Source: Microbacterium psychrotolerans
GTDB taxonomy: Bacteria > Actinomycetota > Actinomycetes > Actinomycetales > Microbacteriaceae
Reading direction: 5' to 3'
DNA length: 64,000 nucleotides
NCBI RefSeq assembly: GCF_031085295.1
Contig: NZ_JAVFWO010000003.1
Location: forward strand, 496,001-560,000
Positions 48,671 through 57,320 of the stretch are shown here, in pieces; the stretch's first letter is position 1; every line of letters begins with the position of its first letter. The notes beneath the pieces were generated by a model, which saw nothing but the letters and a program-made list of their open reading frames with translations, searched no databases and was not told the origin of the DNA. The translations under genes were made by a program, and so were the position numbers.

Positions 48671-51600
48671 ATGAGACTCAGACTCACACTCCAGCGGCGA
48701 GACGCGCAGCAGATCGACATCGTCGTCACCTCCGACACCACGGCGACGGTGCAGGATGTGGCCCGGCACATCGTCGACACCGACCCGGCCCGCGAGACGT
48801 CGGCGTCCCCGCGCGATGTGCTGACGCTCAAGGTGGCACCGCCCACCTCCTCCACCTTCACCATGCTCGCGCCCGACATGCTGATCAGCGATGCCGCGGT
48901 CGGCTCGGGCTTCGTCGCGTCGATCGTGAACCTCGGTGAGGACTATGTGGCGTCCCGCGCGGTCGGCGGCCCGCCCGCCGCCATCCTCTCGGTCGTCGGC
49001 GGCCCGCTCGTCGGACGCGAGTTCCCCATGCCGCGCGGCCACTTCACCATCGGGCGGGCCGCCGGCAACGACATCGTGCTCGACGATCCGCTCATCTCCA
49101 AGGTGCATGCCCGCATCGAGGTCGGCGGCTCGGTCGAGCTCGTCGACCTGAACTCGGCCAACGGCATCGTGGTCGACGGCGGCCTGGTCCAGCGCCTCCG
49201 CGTCATCCCGGGGCAGCGCTTCTCGCTCGGCGACACCGACGTGGTCGTCCGCATGGTCCAGGACTTCGCCCCCGTCGAGCAGGACCCGGTGCTCGAGCGC
49301 GGCGGATCGCTGCTGTTCAACCGCAGCCCGCGCGTCGAGCCGCGCTACATCGGGGAAGAGCTCCCCGAGCCTCGGATGCCGAAGGACCCGGTCACGCGGC
49401 TGTTCCCGTGGCCGATGCTGGTCGCACCGCTCATCCTGGGCATGGCGCTGTTCGCGATGAACGGCAACCCCCGGTCGCTGATCGTCGTCATCATGTCGCC
49501 GCTGATGCTGCTCGGCAACTTCGTCTCGCAGCGCACCCAGGTGGGCCAGCGCGCCCGCAAGGAGACGGAGATCTTCGAGCGCACGTTCGAGGAGCTCGAA
49601 GAGACGCTCTACCGGGAGCGCCCGCGCGAGCGCGAGATCCGCAACGCCGAGGCCCCGCCCGTGGCGGTGGTGTTCGAAGAGGCGATGCGGCTCGGTCCGA
49701 TGCTGTGGACACGGCGTCCCGAGCACTGGAACTTCCTCTCGGTGCGGCTGGGCATCACCGAGGCGCCGTCGCGGACGACGGTGAAGCGGTCCGAGACCCC
49801 CGAGGCCCTGCAGGAGTTCGTCGACCGCGTCGACCGGCTGCGGGACCGCTACCGCGCCATCGACGGCGTCCCGGTGCTCGAGTCGCTGCAGAGCGTGGGC
49901 GTGATCGGCGTCGCCGGCGGCGACCGTGAGGCCGCCGATGCGCTGCGCGGCCTGTGCGTGCAGCTGTTCGGCCTGCACTCTCCGAACGAGCTCGTCGCCA
50001 TCGCGCTGACCGAGCCCCGCTGGGCGACGCAGCTCGAGTGGCTGAAGTGGCTGCCTCACACCTCCAGCGAGCGCAGCCCGTTCCGCGACATGCCGCTGTC
50101 GGACTCGGCGTCGACCGGCGCGGCGCTGCTGTCGGGCCTGGAGGAACTGGTGATGCAGCGGTCGAAGGCCGCGTCGTCGCCACGACCGCCCCTCGCCGAC
50201 GACTGGGATCCGATGCGCTACGGCACGGACGTGCGCCGCGCCGCCGAGGAGGCAACGTTCCCCGGCCAGACGGCGGTCGTCGTCATCGTCACCGCGGACG
50301 CGCCCGTCGACCGGGCCCGCCTGACCCAGGTGCTCGAGCGCGGCGCCGACGTCGGCGTGTACGGACTGTTCGTCGCCCCCATGGTCGACGCGCTGCCCGC
50401 CGTGTGCCGCAGCTTCCTCGATGTCACGAACGGGCTCGAGCGGGCGCGTGCCGGCACCGTCCGCAGCGGCGTCGACTATCCCGACACGGCGGTGGAGGGC
50501 GTCTCGAACGAGCTGATGACGGTCCTCGCGAAGCGGCTCGCGCCGGTGGTGGACTCCAGCACCGTGATCGAGGACTCGTCCGACATCCCGAACTCCGTGA
50601 TGTTCCTCTCCCTCGTCGGATCGGAGATGGCCTCGGAGCCCTCTTTCGCGATCGAGCGCTGGCGCGAGAACAACACCATCCTGGATCGGTCGGGCGCGGT
50701 CCTCCCGCGACTGAAGAAGGCGGGCACGCTGCGCGCGATCGTCGGCCAGGGCGCCACCGACGCGATGGCGCTCGACCTGCGGACCCAGGGCCCGCACGCT
50801 CTCGTGGGCGGCACCACCGGAGCCGGCAAGTCGGAGTTCCTGCAGGCGTGGGTGCTCGGCATGGCGGCGGCCCACAGCCCCGACCGGGTCACGTTCCTGT
50901 TCGTCGACTACAAGGGCGGCTCAGCGTTCGCCGACTGCGTCGATCTGCCGCACTGCGTCGGCCTCGTGACCGACCTGAGTCCGCACCTCGTCCGCCGCGC
51001 GCTGACCAGCCTCCGCGCCGAGCTGCACCACCGCGAGCACCTCTTCAACCGCAAGAAGGCCAAGGACCTCCTCGAGCTCGAGAAGCGGCGCGATCCCGAC
51101 ACCCCGCCGGCGCTCGTGCTCGTCATCGACGAGTTCGCCGCCCTCGCGGGGGAGGTGCCGGAGTTCGTCGACGGCGTCGTCGACATCGCCCAGCGCGGCC
51201 GATCGCTCGGCATCCACCTGATCATGGCCACCCAGCGCCCCGCCGGCGTGATCAAGGACAACCTGCGCGCCAACACCAACCTGCGGGTCGCCCTGCGCAT
51301 GGCCGACGAGTCCGACTCGAAGGACGTCGTCGGCGATCCCGTGGCGGCGCGCTTCGATCCGGGCATCCCCGGTCGCGGAATCGCCAAGACCGGACCGGGT
51401 CGCCTCGTCTCGTTCCAGTCCGCCTACGCCGGCGGATGGAGCAGCGACCAGGCGCCCGCGGCGGACGTCGCCGTCGCCCAGCTGCGGTTCGGGTCGGTGC
51501 AACGGTGGGAGCTGCCCGACTCCGGCGAGTCCGACTCGCACGACGTCGACCCCGGGCCCAACGACCAGAAGCGCATCGTCGCGACGCTCGTGGCGGCCGC

Positions 51601-53200
51601 CGACATGGCCCGCATCCCCGCGCCGCGCCGCCCGTGGCTCGACGACCTCGAGAGCACCGTCGACATCCGCCAGCTGCGTGCCGGGCGCTCCGGGTTCATC
51701 CTGCTCGGCAAGCGCGACGTCCCCGAGCGCCAGCTGCAGGAGCCGGTGTACTTCGAGCCCGACCGCGACGGGTCGCTCCTTGTGTACGGCACCAGCGGTT
51801 CGGGCAAGTCGACGGTGCTGCGCACCGTCGCGATCGCGGCGGCGACGGGCCGTCGGCCCGAGAACGTCGCCGTGTACGGTCTCGATTTCGGCGCCGGCGC
51901 GCTGAAGAGCCTCGAAGTGCTGCCGCACGTCGGCTCGATCATCCCCGGGGACGACGCCGAGCGCGTGCAGCGCATCATGCGCTCGCTGGGCGCCATCCTC
52001 GACGACCGGGGCAAGCGGTTCAGCGCCGCCAACGCGTCGAGCATCGCCGAGTACCGCGAGCTGACGGGTCGCGACGAGGCCCGCATCATCATGCTCCTGG
52101 ACGGTCTGCCGCAGTTCCGCGCGGAATGGGAGTCCACGACCGCACGGATGCCGTTCTACCAGGCGTTCATGCGCATCCTCGGAGAAGGCCGCCCCCTCGG
52201 CGTGCACGTCGTCGCCACCGCCGACCGGTCCGGGTCGGTCCCGACCGCGATCAGCTCGAACGTGTCGCGCCGGGTCGTGCTGCGACTGTCGGACGAGAAC
52301 GCCTACGCCCTGCTCAACGCGCCGAAGGACGTCCTCGACGAGCGATCGGCGCCGGGGCGCGCGATCGTGGACGGCTTCGAGACGCAGATCGCCGTGCTGG
52401 GCGGCACGCCGAACGTGGCGGAGCAGACCAAGCTGCTCACTCAGTGGGCGCAGGATCTGCGTGCCGCAGGCGCCCGAGAGGTGGAGGAGATCGGGTCGCT
52501 CCCCACGCGGCTGCAGTCCACCGCCATGCCGGATCGCATCGGCGACTTCCCCGCGCTCGGCGTCGCCGAGGACACCCTCGCGGCGCGCGACTTCGATCCC
52601 ATCGGCACCTTCGTGGTGACGGGACCGCCGCTGTCGGGCAAGACGAACGCGATGAAGGCGCTCATCACCTCGATGACGCGCTTCGACCCGGGCGTGCGGC
52701 TGTTCCACTTCGGCGGCCGCCGGTCGCAGCTCAAGGAGTTCGCGCCGTGGATGCGCAGCGCGACGACTCCCGACGAGGCGAAGGACCTCGCGACCGAGCT
52801 CGCCGAGCTGGTCGGCGACGAATCGCTCGAGGCGAGGCTGCTGATCGTCATCGAGGACGTCCCGCAGTTCGCCGATACGCCGGCCGAGCGGCCGCTGAAG
52901 GCGCTCTTCCAGGCGGTCAACCGCAGCGAGCACCTGCTGATCGGCGATGCCGACGTCAGCCAGATCGCCAGCGGGTTCGGGCTCATCGGCGACTTCAAGG
53001 GCGGCCGCAAGGGCATCGTGCTGCGTCCGGACGCGTTCGACGGCGACGCGATCTTCAAGGTGCCGTTCCCGAAGGTCAAGCGCTCGGACTTCCCCGAGGG
53101 CCGCGGCATCTTCGTCCAGTCGGGACGCGCGGTCACGGTGCAGATGCCGCTCGTCGAGGGATCCACGCTGGAGGTGCCGCAGACCGCGGTCCAGCGATGA
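48671..53200 (+). CDS. T7SS motor ATPase, EccC/EssC family (FtsK/SpoIIIE), with N-terminal FHA domain
   Basis: A 1509-residue membrane ATPase that drives export of WXG100-type substrates. In order: a ubiquitin-like first 95 residues (MRLRLTLQRRDAQQIDIVV); an FHA domain with G128-R129, S143, H146 and N164-G165; two membrane helices at about 245-290; then three ATPase domains. Domain 1 has Walker A GTTGAGKS (Lys720) and Walker B VIDE (Asp820-Glu821) and looks active. Domain 2 has SGSGKST (Lys1046), but Walker B is LLDG (Asp1144-Gly), lacking the catalytic Glu. Domain 3 has PPLSGKT (Lys1324) and VIED. FHA at the N-terminus is typical of Firmicutes EssC (T7SSb) rather than mycobacterial EccC. An ATG start after a GAGGAC ribosome binding site couples it to the RDD/FHA gene. 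Confidence 0.95.
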   Translation: MRLRLTLQRRDAQQIDIVVTSDTTATVQDVARHIVDTDPARETSASPRDVLTLKVAPPTSSTFTMLAPDMLISDAAVGSGFVASIVNLGEDYVASRAVGGPPAAILSVVGGPLVGREFPMPRGHFTIGRAAGNDIVLDDPLISKVHARIEVGGSVELVDLNSANGIVVDGGLVQRLRVIPGQRFSLGDTDVVVRMVQDFAPVEQDPVLERGGSLLFNRSPRVEPRYIGEELPEPRMPKDPVTRLFPWPMLVAPLILGMALFAMNGNPRSLIVVIMSPLMLLGNFVSQRTQVGQRARKETEIFERTFEELEETLYRERPREREIRNAEAPPVAVVFEEAMRLGPMLWTRRPEHWNFLSVRLGITEAPSRTTVKRSETPEALQEFVDRVDRLRDRYRAIDGVPVLESLQSVGVIGVAGGDREAADALRGLCVQLFGLHSPNELVAIALTEPRWATQLEWLKWLPHTSSERSPFRDMPLSDSASTGAALLSGLEELVMQRSKAASSPRPPLADDWDPMRYGTDVRRAAEEATFPGQTAVVVIVTADAPVDRARLTQVLERGADVGVYGLFVAPMVDALPAVCRSFLDVTNGLERARAGTVRSGVDYPDTAVEGVSNELMTVLAKRLAPVVDSSTVIEDSSDIPNSVMFLSLVGSEMASEPSFAIERWRENNTILDRSGAVLPRLKKAGTLRAIVGQGATDAMALDLRTQGPHALVGGTTGAGKSEFLQAWVLGMAAAHSPDRVTFLFVDYKGGSAFADCVDLPHCVGLVTDLSPHLVRRALTSLRAELHHREHLFNRKKAKDLLELEKRRDPDTPPALVLVIDEFAALAGEVPEFVDGVVDIAQRGRSLGIHLIMATQRPAGVIKDNLRANTNLRVALRMADESDSKDVVGDPVAARFDPGIPGRGIAKTGPGRLVSFQSAYAGGWSSDQAPAADVAVAQLRFGSVQRWELPDSGESDSHDVDPGPNDQKRIVATLVAAADMARIPAPRRPWLDDLESTVDIRQLRAGRSGFILLGKRDVPERQLQEPVYFEPDRDGSLLVYGTSGSGKSTVLRTVAIAAATGRRPENVAVYGLDFGAGALKSLEVLPHVGSIIPGDDAERVQRIMRSLGAILDDRGKRFSAANASSIAEYRELTGRDEARIIMLLDGLPQFRAEWESTTARMPFYQAFMRILGEGRPLGVHVVATADRSGSVPTAISSNVSRRVVLRLSDENAYALLNAPKDVLDERSAPGRAIVDGFETQIAVLGGTPNVAEQTKLLTQWAQDLRAAGAREVEEIGSLPTRLQSTAMPDRIGDFPALGVAEDTLAARDFDPIGTFVVTGPPLSGKTNAMKALITSMTRFDPGVRLFHFGGRRSQLKEFAPWMRSATTPDEAKDLATELAELVGDESLEARLLIVIEDVPQFADTPAERPLKALFQAVNRSEHLLIGDADVSQIASGFGLIGDFKGGRKGIVLRPDAFDGDAIFKVPFPKVKRSDFPEGRGIFVQSGRAVTVQMPLVEGSTLEVPQTAVQR

Positions 53201-53211
53201 CCCGGGGGCTG

Positions 53212-53258
53212 CATGGGGAATGGTCCCCATGGGCTGATCGCGTCATGCCGGTTAGCGT
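53212..53258 (+). promoter_or_regulatory. Dyad plus -10 box controlling WXG100 copy 1
   Basis: CATGGGGA-ATGG-TCCCCATG (53212-53231) is a perfect 8+4+8 inverted repeat. TAGCGT (53253-53258) is the likely -10 box, so the dyad overlaps or abuts the -35 region. The leader to the ATG is about 43 nt. The dyad placement suits either a repressor or an activator that touches sigma region 4. Confidence 0.6.
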
Positions 53259-53307
53259 GGAGTGGTCGGCCCGGGGTGGGTCGGGATTCTGAGTGAGGGA
53301 GTTGACG

Positions 53308-53595
53308 ATGGCCGATTTCGGTGCTTCGTATGCGGAGATGGAGCAGGTGGCGTCGTCGCTGTCGCAGGCTCGTGATGACATCCAGGGCCAGTTGGATTCG
53401 CTGAAGAGCCAGGTGGACACGCTGCTGGGTGAGGACTTCAAGACGCAGCACGCTTCGGGCAAGTTCGGTGAGGGTTACACGGAGCTGACGACGGGTCTGA
53501 AGGGTGCGGTGGACGGCATCAACGACATGTCGGAGTCGCTGCTGGGCATGATGCGCGCGATCCAGGACCTCGACCAGCAGCTCGCCGGCGGCTGA
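53308..53595 (+). CDS. WXG100-like T7SS substrate, copy 1
   Basis: A 95-residue all-helical protein of ESAT-6/WXG100 size: two amphipathic helices around a turn. The usual Trp-x-Gly turn is replaced by LLGEDF (39-44), so the hallmark Trp is missing; context and length still place it in the family. Such proteins are exported as dimers or with a larger partner by the EccC motor encoded 107 bp upstream. The ATG has an AGGGAG ribosome binding site 6-7 nt upstream; the in-frame GTG at 53293 is part of that leader. Codons such as GGT, GCT, CGT and GAT are frequent, unlike neighbouring genes, a pattern typical of very highly expressed genes. A hairpin follows at 53614. Confidence 0.88.
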   Translation: MADFGASYAEMEQVASSLSQARDDIQGQLDSLKSQVDTLLGEDFKTQHASGKFGEGYTELTTGLKGAVDGINDMSESLLGMMRAIQDLDQQLAGG

Positions 53596-53613
53596 ACCCC
53601 GATCGTTCCCGCG

Positions 53614-53644
53614 TGAGGGAGCCGGCAAGCCGTCGGCTCCCTCA
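53614..53644 (+). terminator. Hairpin between WXG100 copy 1 and its cassette, possible attenuating terminator
   Basis: TGAGGGAGCCG and CGGCTCCCTCA form a perfect 11-bp stem with a 9-nt loop, starting 19 bp after the stop. There is no T-tract. It lies inside what looks like one transcription unit, so partial read-through, giving more WXG100 than downstream product, is plausible. Confidence 0.55.
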
Positions 53645-53676
53645 GCCTGCCCACAACCCCACGGAGGAGGCCGAAC

Positions 53677-54006
53677 GTGGACATCATGCTGGACCTCGAG
53701 CAGCTCAGGGCCGCCCAGTCCGGGCTCGCGTCGTCGATATCGGAGTTCGAGGCAGCGTCCGACACGAACGACGACCTCGAGGACGCGGTGGGTCGCCCCG
53801 ACGGACGTGGGGATCTGCTGAACCAGGTGATCGACTTCGAGGTGGCCTGGCGTGACAAGCGCGGCAAGCTCAAGGAGAACCTCGAGAACATCAAGAAGCA
53901 GCTGACCTCGATCATCGACGGCTGGGATGAGTGGGACACCACGACGGCACGGGATCTCGAGGGGTCGACGACGACCACTGAGCTCACCTCGACGAGGGCC
54001 ACCTGA
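53677..54006 (+). CDS. Small helical T7SS-associated protein, cassette 1
   Basis: A 109-residue, highly charged helical protein without a signal peptide or membrane segment. It is clearly related to the 97-residue protein at 57393: both share DLEDAV, then an acidic-polar turn, then a DFExxWxxKRxxL-type helix. Size and place between a WXG100 gene and an LXG-like gene recall the Lap (LXG-associated alpha-helical) partner proteins of Firmicutes T7SSb, which help target effectors. That analogy is inference. The GTG start has an excellent GGAGGAGG ribosome binding site 6 nt upstream. The stop overlaps the next start (TGATG). Confidence 0.8.
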   Translation: MDIMLDLEQLRAAQSGLASSISEFEAASDTNDDLEDAVGRPDGRGDLLNQVIDFEVAWRDKRGKLKENLENIKKQLTSIIDGWDEWDTTTARDLEGSTTTTELTSTRAT

Positions 54007-55289
54007 TGCGCTCGCCGAACAAGGGCTACGCCCTCGAGCAGCTGGAGGGCAATGCGACGGACATCTCCACCCGCGCCCAGCAGCTGAAGACGCTCGCGAC
54101 GACGATGGAGAACACCTCCGTCCAGCTCAAGGCGATCGGTGACTCGTCGGTTCACAGGAGCAAGGGCACCGACAAGCTCGCCGAGATGGCCAACGAGAGC
54201 CACGCCGACCTCTCCGACGCGGCGGTGCGATACCGCGGAACCGGCCAGAGCCTCGCCTCGTACGGCGAAGCGCTGGAGACGGCGCAGTCGTGGCTGCGTG
54301 CCAACCTCAGCGATGTCGAAGACGCAGAGAACGCCTACCAGGCGGCGCTCGTCGCGAAATCGGAAGCGGACTACGCCGAGACACTCGCCCTCACGACCGC
54401 GTCCGGGGCGGAGGACGACGCACTCACCCGTGCCGCCGACCGCGCCGAAACGGATGCGGACTCCGCGCAGGACGCACTGACCACGGCTCAAGCGCTCCGC
54501 GACGAGCTGTGGGAGGAGTTCGAGGACGTGTTCGGCACGTGGTCCGATGCGTATGACGACGCCGTCGACGGCATCGAGAACGCGATCGAGAGTGCCGACA
54601 ACAACGACGGCTTCTGGGAGTTCATCGACGACGTCCTGGACGTCATCGCGATCGTCCTCGTCGTGCTGAGTGTGATCGCGCTCATCATCGGCGCGCCCCT
54701 GACAGGCCTGCTCGCGGGCATCATCTTCGCTCTCGCCGCAGCGTCGTTCCTGCTCACAGCCCTGAAATTCGCCTACGGACGGGCCAGCCTGAGCGATGTC
54801 GCCTGGAGCGCGGTCGGACTCCTGCCCTTCGGCGTCGGCAAGATCCTCTCGCGTGGAGTTCCCGCCCTCGGCACAGTGGTCCAGGGTGGCCGCGGCGTCG
54901 TCACGGCCGCCATCCGCAGCAGCCTCCCGCAGTTCTCGCTCTTGCGCCCCACGACCTGGGCAGCGCCGCTGCAGTCGCTCTTCGCGCCGGCGAGGGCTTG
55001 GCTCGCGCTTCCGAAGCCTGGCCTGTTCACCAACCCGCTGACGGCACTCCGCCTGGGCGGTGCGGAGACCGCGCAGATCACATCGTTCCTGAACACCATG
55101 CGCAGCACGCCGTGGGCGACGAGCCCCGGGGTGGCTCAGTTCATCTCGTCGACCGCGGGCTCGCTGCCGGGAGGTTTCCTGCAGGGTGCGAACATCGTGT
55201 CGTGGAGCGGGTTCTCCGTCGTGGACCTGCTGGGGCTCGCGGACGCGCAGCCCGAGATCCCGGGCCTTCGCGACGTGCGCATAGGCTGA
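54006..55289 (+). CDS. LXG/pretoxin-like helical protein with central membrane segment, cassette 1 (candidate T7SS effector)
   Basis: 427 residues. The first 200 are helical (GNATDISTRAQQLKTLATTM, DLSDAAVRYRGTGQSLASYG) and match the paralogue at 57691. Residues about 210-258 are two hydrophobic helices (VIAIVLVVLSVIALIIGAPL and following). Then SDVAWSAVGLLPFGVGKILS resembles the hydrophobic GxIPxxG linker seen in polymorphic pretoxins. The last 130 residues are unlike those of the paralogue and match no toxin I recognise. The layout suggests a large T7SS substrate that needs the WXG100 and small helical proteins, but no catalytic motif is visible. It overlaps the preceding gene by 1 nt. Confidence 0.78.
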   Translation: MRSPNKGYALEQLEGNATDISTRAQQLKTLATTMENTSVQLKAIGDSSVHRSKGTDKLAEMANESHADLSDAAVRYRGTGQSLASYGEALETAQSWLRANLSDVEDAENAYQAALVAKSEADYAETLALTTASGAEDDALTRAADRAETDADSAQDALTTAQALRDELWEEFEDVFGTWSDAYDDAVDGIENAIESADNNDGFWEFIDDVLDVIAIVLVVLSVIALIIGAPLTGLLAGIIFALAAASFLLTALKFAYGRASLSDVAWSAVGLLPFGVGKILSRGVPALGTVVQGGRGVVTAAIRSSLPQFSLLRPTTWAAPLQSLFAPARAWLALPKPGLFTNPLTALRLGGAETAQITSFLNTMRSTPWATSPGVAQFISSTAGSLPGGFLQGANIVSWSGFSVVDLLGLADAQPEIPGLRDVRIG

Positions 55290-55293
55290 GACA

Positions 55294-55788
55294 GTGAGCC
55301 CCAGTCGCACGAAGCCCCGCTCGGTGCAGTCCGTCGCCCGTGTGGCGTACGCGGTCGTCGCCGTCCTTCCCCCGGCGATCCTGATCGTGTTCCTCGTGGG
55401 GTCGCTGTTCTTCTCGGGCGGGCAGGTCAGCGCCACGATGGAGCCGAAGTGGGGGATCGTCTGGGCGTATCCGCTGTTCGTCGTCCCCACGGTTCTGCTC
55501 GTGGCTCTCGGAGCGGTGCTGGTCGTGCTGGCCATCATCCTGGCCGCCACCGCACGTGAGGCGGATGTGCCGGGGCTGCGAGGGCTGCTCGGACCGACGG
55601 CCGCCTCGATCGTCGCGGCCGTCGGATTCGCGCTCCTCGCTCCCGACGGCGGCACTCGTACCGGCGATGTCACGTTCGGCGACCAGTGGCAGGCAGCGGT
55701 CGTCAGCAGCGTGGCCCTCATCATCCTGCTCGTCGGCATCGCCGTGGCGCGCACGCGGTCAGAGGACCGCCAGAGCACCGCCCGATGA
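55294..55788 (+). CDS. Small four-helix membrane protein, cassette 1
   Basis: 164 residues with four hydrophobic helices (about 20-42, 56-84, 95-115 and 135-152), short loops and a charged, Arg-rich tail. No family is recognised. The GTG start is 4 nt after the preceding stop and its own stop overlaps the next ATG (ATGA), so it belongs to the cassette operon. In polymorphic-toxin loci a membrane protein just after the effector is often the immunity protein, a possibility with no direct support here. Confidence 0.75.
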   Translation: MSPSRTKPRSVQSVARVAYAVVAVLPPAILIVFLVGSLFFSGGQVSATMEPKWGIVWAYPLFVVPTVLLVALGAVLVVLAIILAATAREADVPGLRGLLGPTAASIVAAVGFALLAPDGGTRTGDVTFGDQWQAAVVSSVALIILLVGIAVARTRSEDRQSTAR

Positions 55789-56354
55789 CGGCGCTCTCGG
55801 GCTTTCGCCTGCTGCTCCCGCCGGGCTGGTCTCGCTACCGAGTCGACGAGGACGGACGCAAGCAGTTCTTCGCGAAGCTGTCGGCGCGGATGAAGCAGAT
55901 CGGCGATCCTGAGCTCGACGTCAAGCTGCGGATGCTGGCGAACGCGCAGTGGCGTCGACTCGAGCAGACGGGGACTCACAGCGTCTATTTCCCGGATCGC
56001 GAAGTCGAAGGACTCGCTCACCTGCCGATCTCACTGGCCGTGCGACAGCATGTCGCGCCGTCTGGGGCTGCGTTCGCCGACGGCCTCGGCGGCCTCACGC
56101 GGGCCGCCATCGAGACGTTCGACACCGCGATCGGCCCGATTCAGCGCTGGCAGTCCGAGACGATCGGCAGCGACGACAACGCCGGGATCACGACCCGAGC
56201 CGTCGGCTACGGATTCGCCCTACCGGGTGCGGACGGGCGGCGCGGACTCGTCTTCCTCGCCAGCATCCCGTATGCCGACGACGCGGATCCGGTCCTCGTC
56301 GAGGGGGCGACCGAGCTCGTGGACTCGATCATGGAGACATTCCGATGGCGATAG
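55785..56354 (+). CDS. T7SS cassette accessory protein A, copy 1 (unknown function)
   Basis: 189 residues, soluble, mixed alpha/beta. The start FRLLLPPGWSRYRVDEDGRKQFFAKLSARMKQIGDPEL aligns with YRMLLPLGWQSYDVTADTERDLLGAARTRLAQAGRPDL in the protein at 58960, so both cassettes carry this family. The C-terminal half has a beta-rich GYGFALPGADGRRGLVFLASIPYAD segment and ends VDSIMETFRWR. Possible roles are export chaperone (EspG-like in logic, not in sequence) or immunity. The ATG overlaps the previous stop by 4 nt. Confidence 0.78.
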   Translation: MTALSGFRLLLPPGWSRYRVDEDGRKQFFAKLSARMKQIGDPELDVKLRMLANAQWRRLEQTGTHSVYFPDREVEGLAHLPISLAVRQHVAPSGAAFADGLGGLTRAAIETFDTAIGPIQRWQSETIGSDDNAGITTRAVGYGFALPGADGRRGLVFLASIPYADDADPVLVEGATELVDSIMETFRWR

Positions 56355-56908
56355 CCCCGATGTACACGCTCTCGCTCGAATCGACGTGGCTGCCCGTGCC
56401 GCTGCGGTTTCCGTGGGGGACGTTCGCCCGGCCCGACGATTGGGCCACCGTGCTCACCGACAGCCTGCTGGCCGACACCGGTGTCGACGACGAGGCGCGT
56501 GACCGGCTGCGAGCGACCGCACTCCACCTGCAGGCCATGTCGGGACCCCTTCCCGGGGCGATGGAGCGGTTCTGGCGCACCGAGTTCGTCGGCGGTGAGA
56601 CGATCGTCGCGCATCTGTACATCACCGATTCGGATGCCGCGACCGCCGAGGATCTCGTGCAGCTGGCGCGTGCCGGTGTCGGGGGAGTCGTCCAGACCTG
56701 GGGATCCCTGGAGAGGACGGCCTTCGATTCCGCGATCAGCGCGGTCGTGGTGTCGGGTGCGGAACAGGCCGAGGTGTATGGGCTGCGGCATCTGGGTGTA
56801 CGCGACGGTTTCGTCTTCCTGCTCGATCTGCTGCACGACAACCCCCTCGTCGTCGACGCCGTGCAGGGGGAGCTCGAGCGGGTCTTCTGTTCGATCCGCT
56901 TCGCGTAG
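56345..56908 (+). CDS. T7SS cassette accessory protein B, copy 1 (unknown function)
   Basis: 187 residues with no signal or membrane segment. It begins MAIAPMYTLSLESTWLPVPLRFPWG and has a helix near residues 40-60 and a beta-rich second half (TIVAHLYITDSDAATAEDL, FDSAISAVVVSGAEQAEVYG, FVFLLDLLHDNPLVVDAVQG). Position and length match the protein at 59579, and short stretches such as LPVP recur, so a distant relationship is likely but unproven. The ATG overlaps the end of accessory A by 10 nt, with GGAGAC about 8 nt upstream. Last gene of cassette 1. Confidence 0.75.
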   Translation: MAIAPMYTLSLESTWLPVPLRFPWGTFARPDDWATVLTDSLLADTGVDDEARDRLRATALHLQAMSGPLPGAMERFWRTEFVGGETIVAHLYITDSDAATAEDLVQLARAGVGGVVQTWGSLERTAFDSAISAVVVSGAEQAEVYGLRHLGVRDGFVFLLDLLHDNPLVVDAVQGELERVFCSIRFA

Positions 56909-56920
56909 CGCCACTCGGGC

Positions 56921-56967
56921 ATGGGGAATGGTCCCCATCGTGGTGTGAGGCGGGGTTTCGTTAGCGT
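56921..56967 (+). promoter_or_regulatory. Dyad plus -10 box controlling WXG100 copy 2
   Basis: ATGGGGA-ATGG-TCCCCAT (56921-56938) is a perfect 7+4+7 inverted repeat identical to the core of the copy 1 and copy 3 elements. TAGCGT (56962-56967) is the likely -10 box, 24 bp downstream of the dyad end (23 bp in copies 1 and 3). The sequence between dyad and -10 differs completely from the other copies, so the dyad appears to be conserved by selection. Confidence 0.65.
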
Positions 56968-57307
56968 GGGGTGGTCGGCCCGGGGTGGGTCGGGATTCTG
57001 AGTGAGGGAGTTGACGATGGCCGATTTCGGTGCTTCGTATGCGGAGATGGAGCAGGTGGCGTCGTCGCTGTCGCAGGCTCGTGATGACATCCAGGGCCAG
57101 TTGGATTCGCTGAAGAGCCAGGTGGACACGCTGCTGGGTGAGGACTTCAAGACGCAGCACGCTTCGGGCAAGTTCGGTGAGGGTTACACGGAGCTGACGA
57201 CGGGTCTGAAGGGTGCGGTGGACGGCATCAACGACATGTCGGAGTCGCTGCTGGGCATGATGCGCGCGATCCAGGACCTCGACCAGCAGCTCGCCGGCGG
57301 CTGAACC
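56960..57307 (+). repeat. Long direct repeat carrying WXG100 gene, copy 2
   Basis: 348-bp match to 53251-53598 with one mismatch (A at 53261, G at 56970), covering the -10 box, leader, whole gene and 3 bp past the stop. Identity stops abruptly on both sides, unlike copies 1 and 3, whose match continues upstream through the dyad. Confidence 0.9.
57017..57304 (+). CDS. WXG100-like T7SS substrate, copy 2
   Basis: Encodes the same 95 residues as the gene at 53308, with no nucleotide difference that I can see. It heads the second cassette. Keeping an identical WXG100 gene in front of diverged partner genes suggests that each cassette must supply its own burst of this protein, or that the repeat mediates cassette exchange. 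The ribosome binding site and leader are the same as copy 1. A strong hairpin follows at 57321. Confidence 0.88.
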   Translation: MADFGASYAEMEQVASSLSQARDDIQGQLDSLKSQVDTLLGEDFKTQHASGKFGEGYTELTTGLKGAVDGINDMSESLLGMMRAIQDLDQQLAGG

Positions 57308-57320
57308 ATCTCCATCGCCG

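Larger units (their letters stand above)
53208..53601 (+). repeat. Long direct repeat carrying WXG100 gene, copy 1
   Basis: This 394-bp tract (dyad, promoter, gene, first bases after the stop) matches 60973-61366 with one mismatch that I can see. The core 53251-53598 matches 56960-57307 with one mismatch. Coding parts are identical in all three copies, including synonymous positions. This points to recent duplication or ongoing gene conversion. Confidence 0.9.

Noticed and set aside
48116..50875. Minus-strand frame of over 900 codons opposite the EccC-type gene
   Set aside because: No domain, shadow composition, and no start signals. The plus-strand frame has FHA and Walker motifs in order.
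53293..53307. GTG start adding five residues to each WXG100 protein
   Set aside because: The GTG overlaps the ribosome binding site (AGGGAG) of the ATG at 53308, and the extra residues are not typical of the family.
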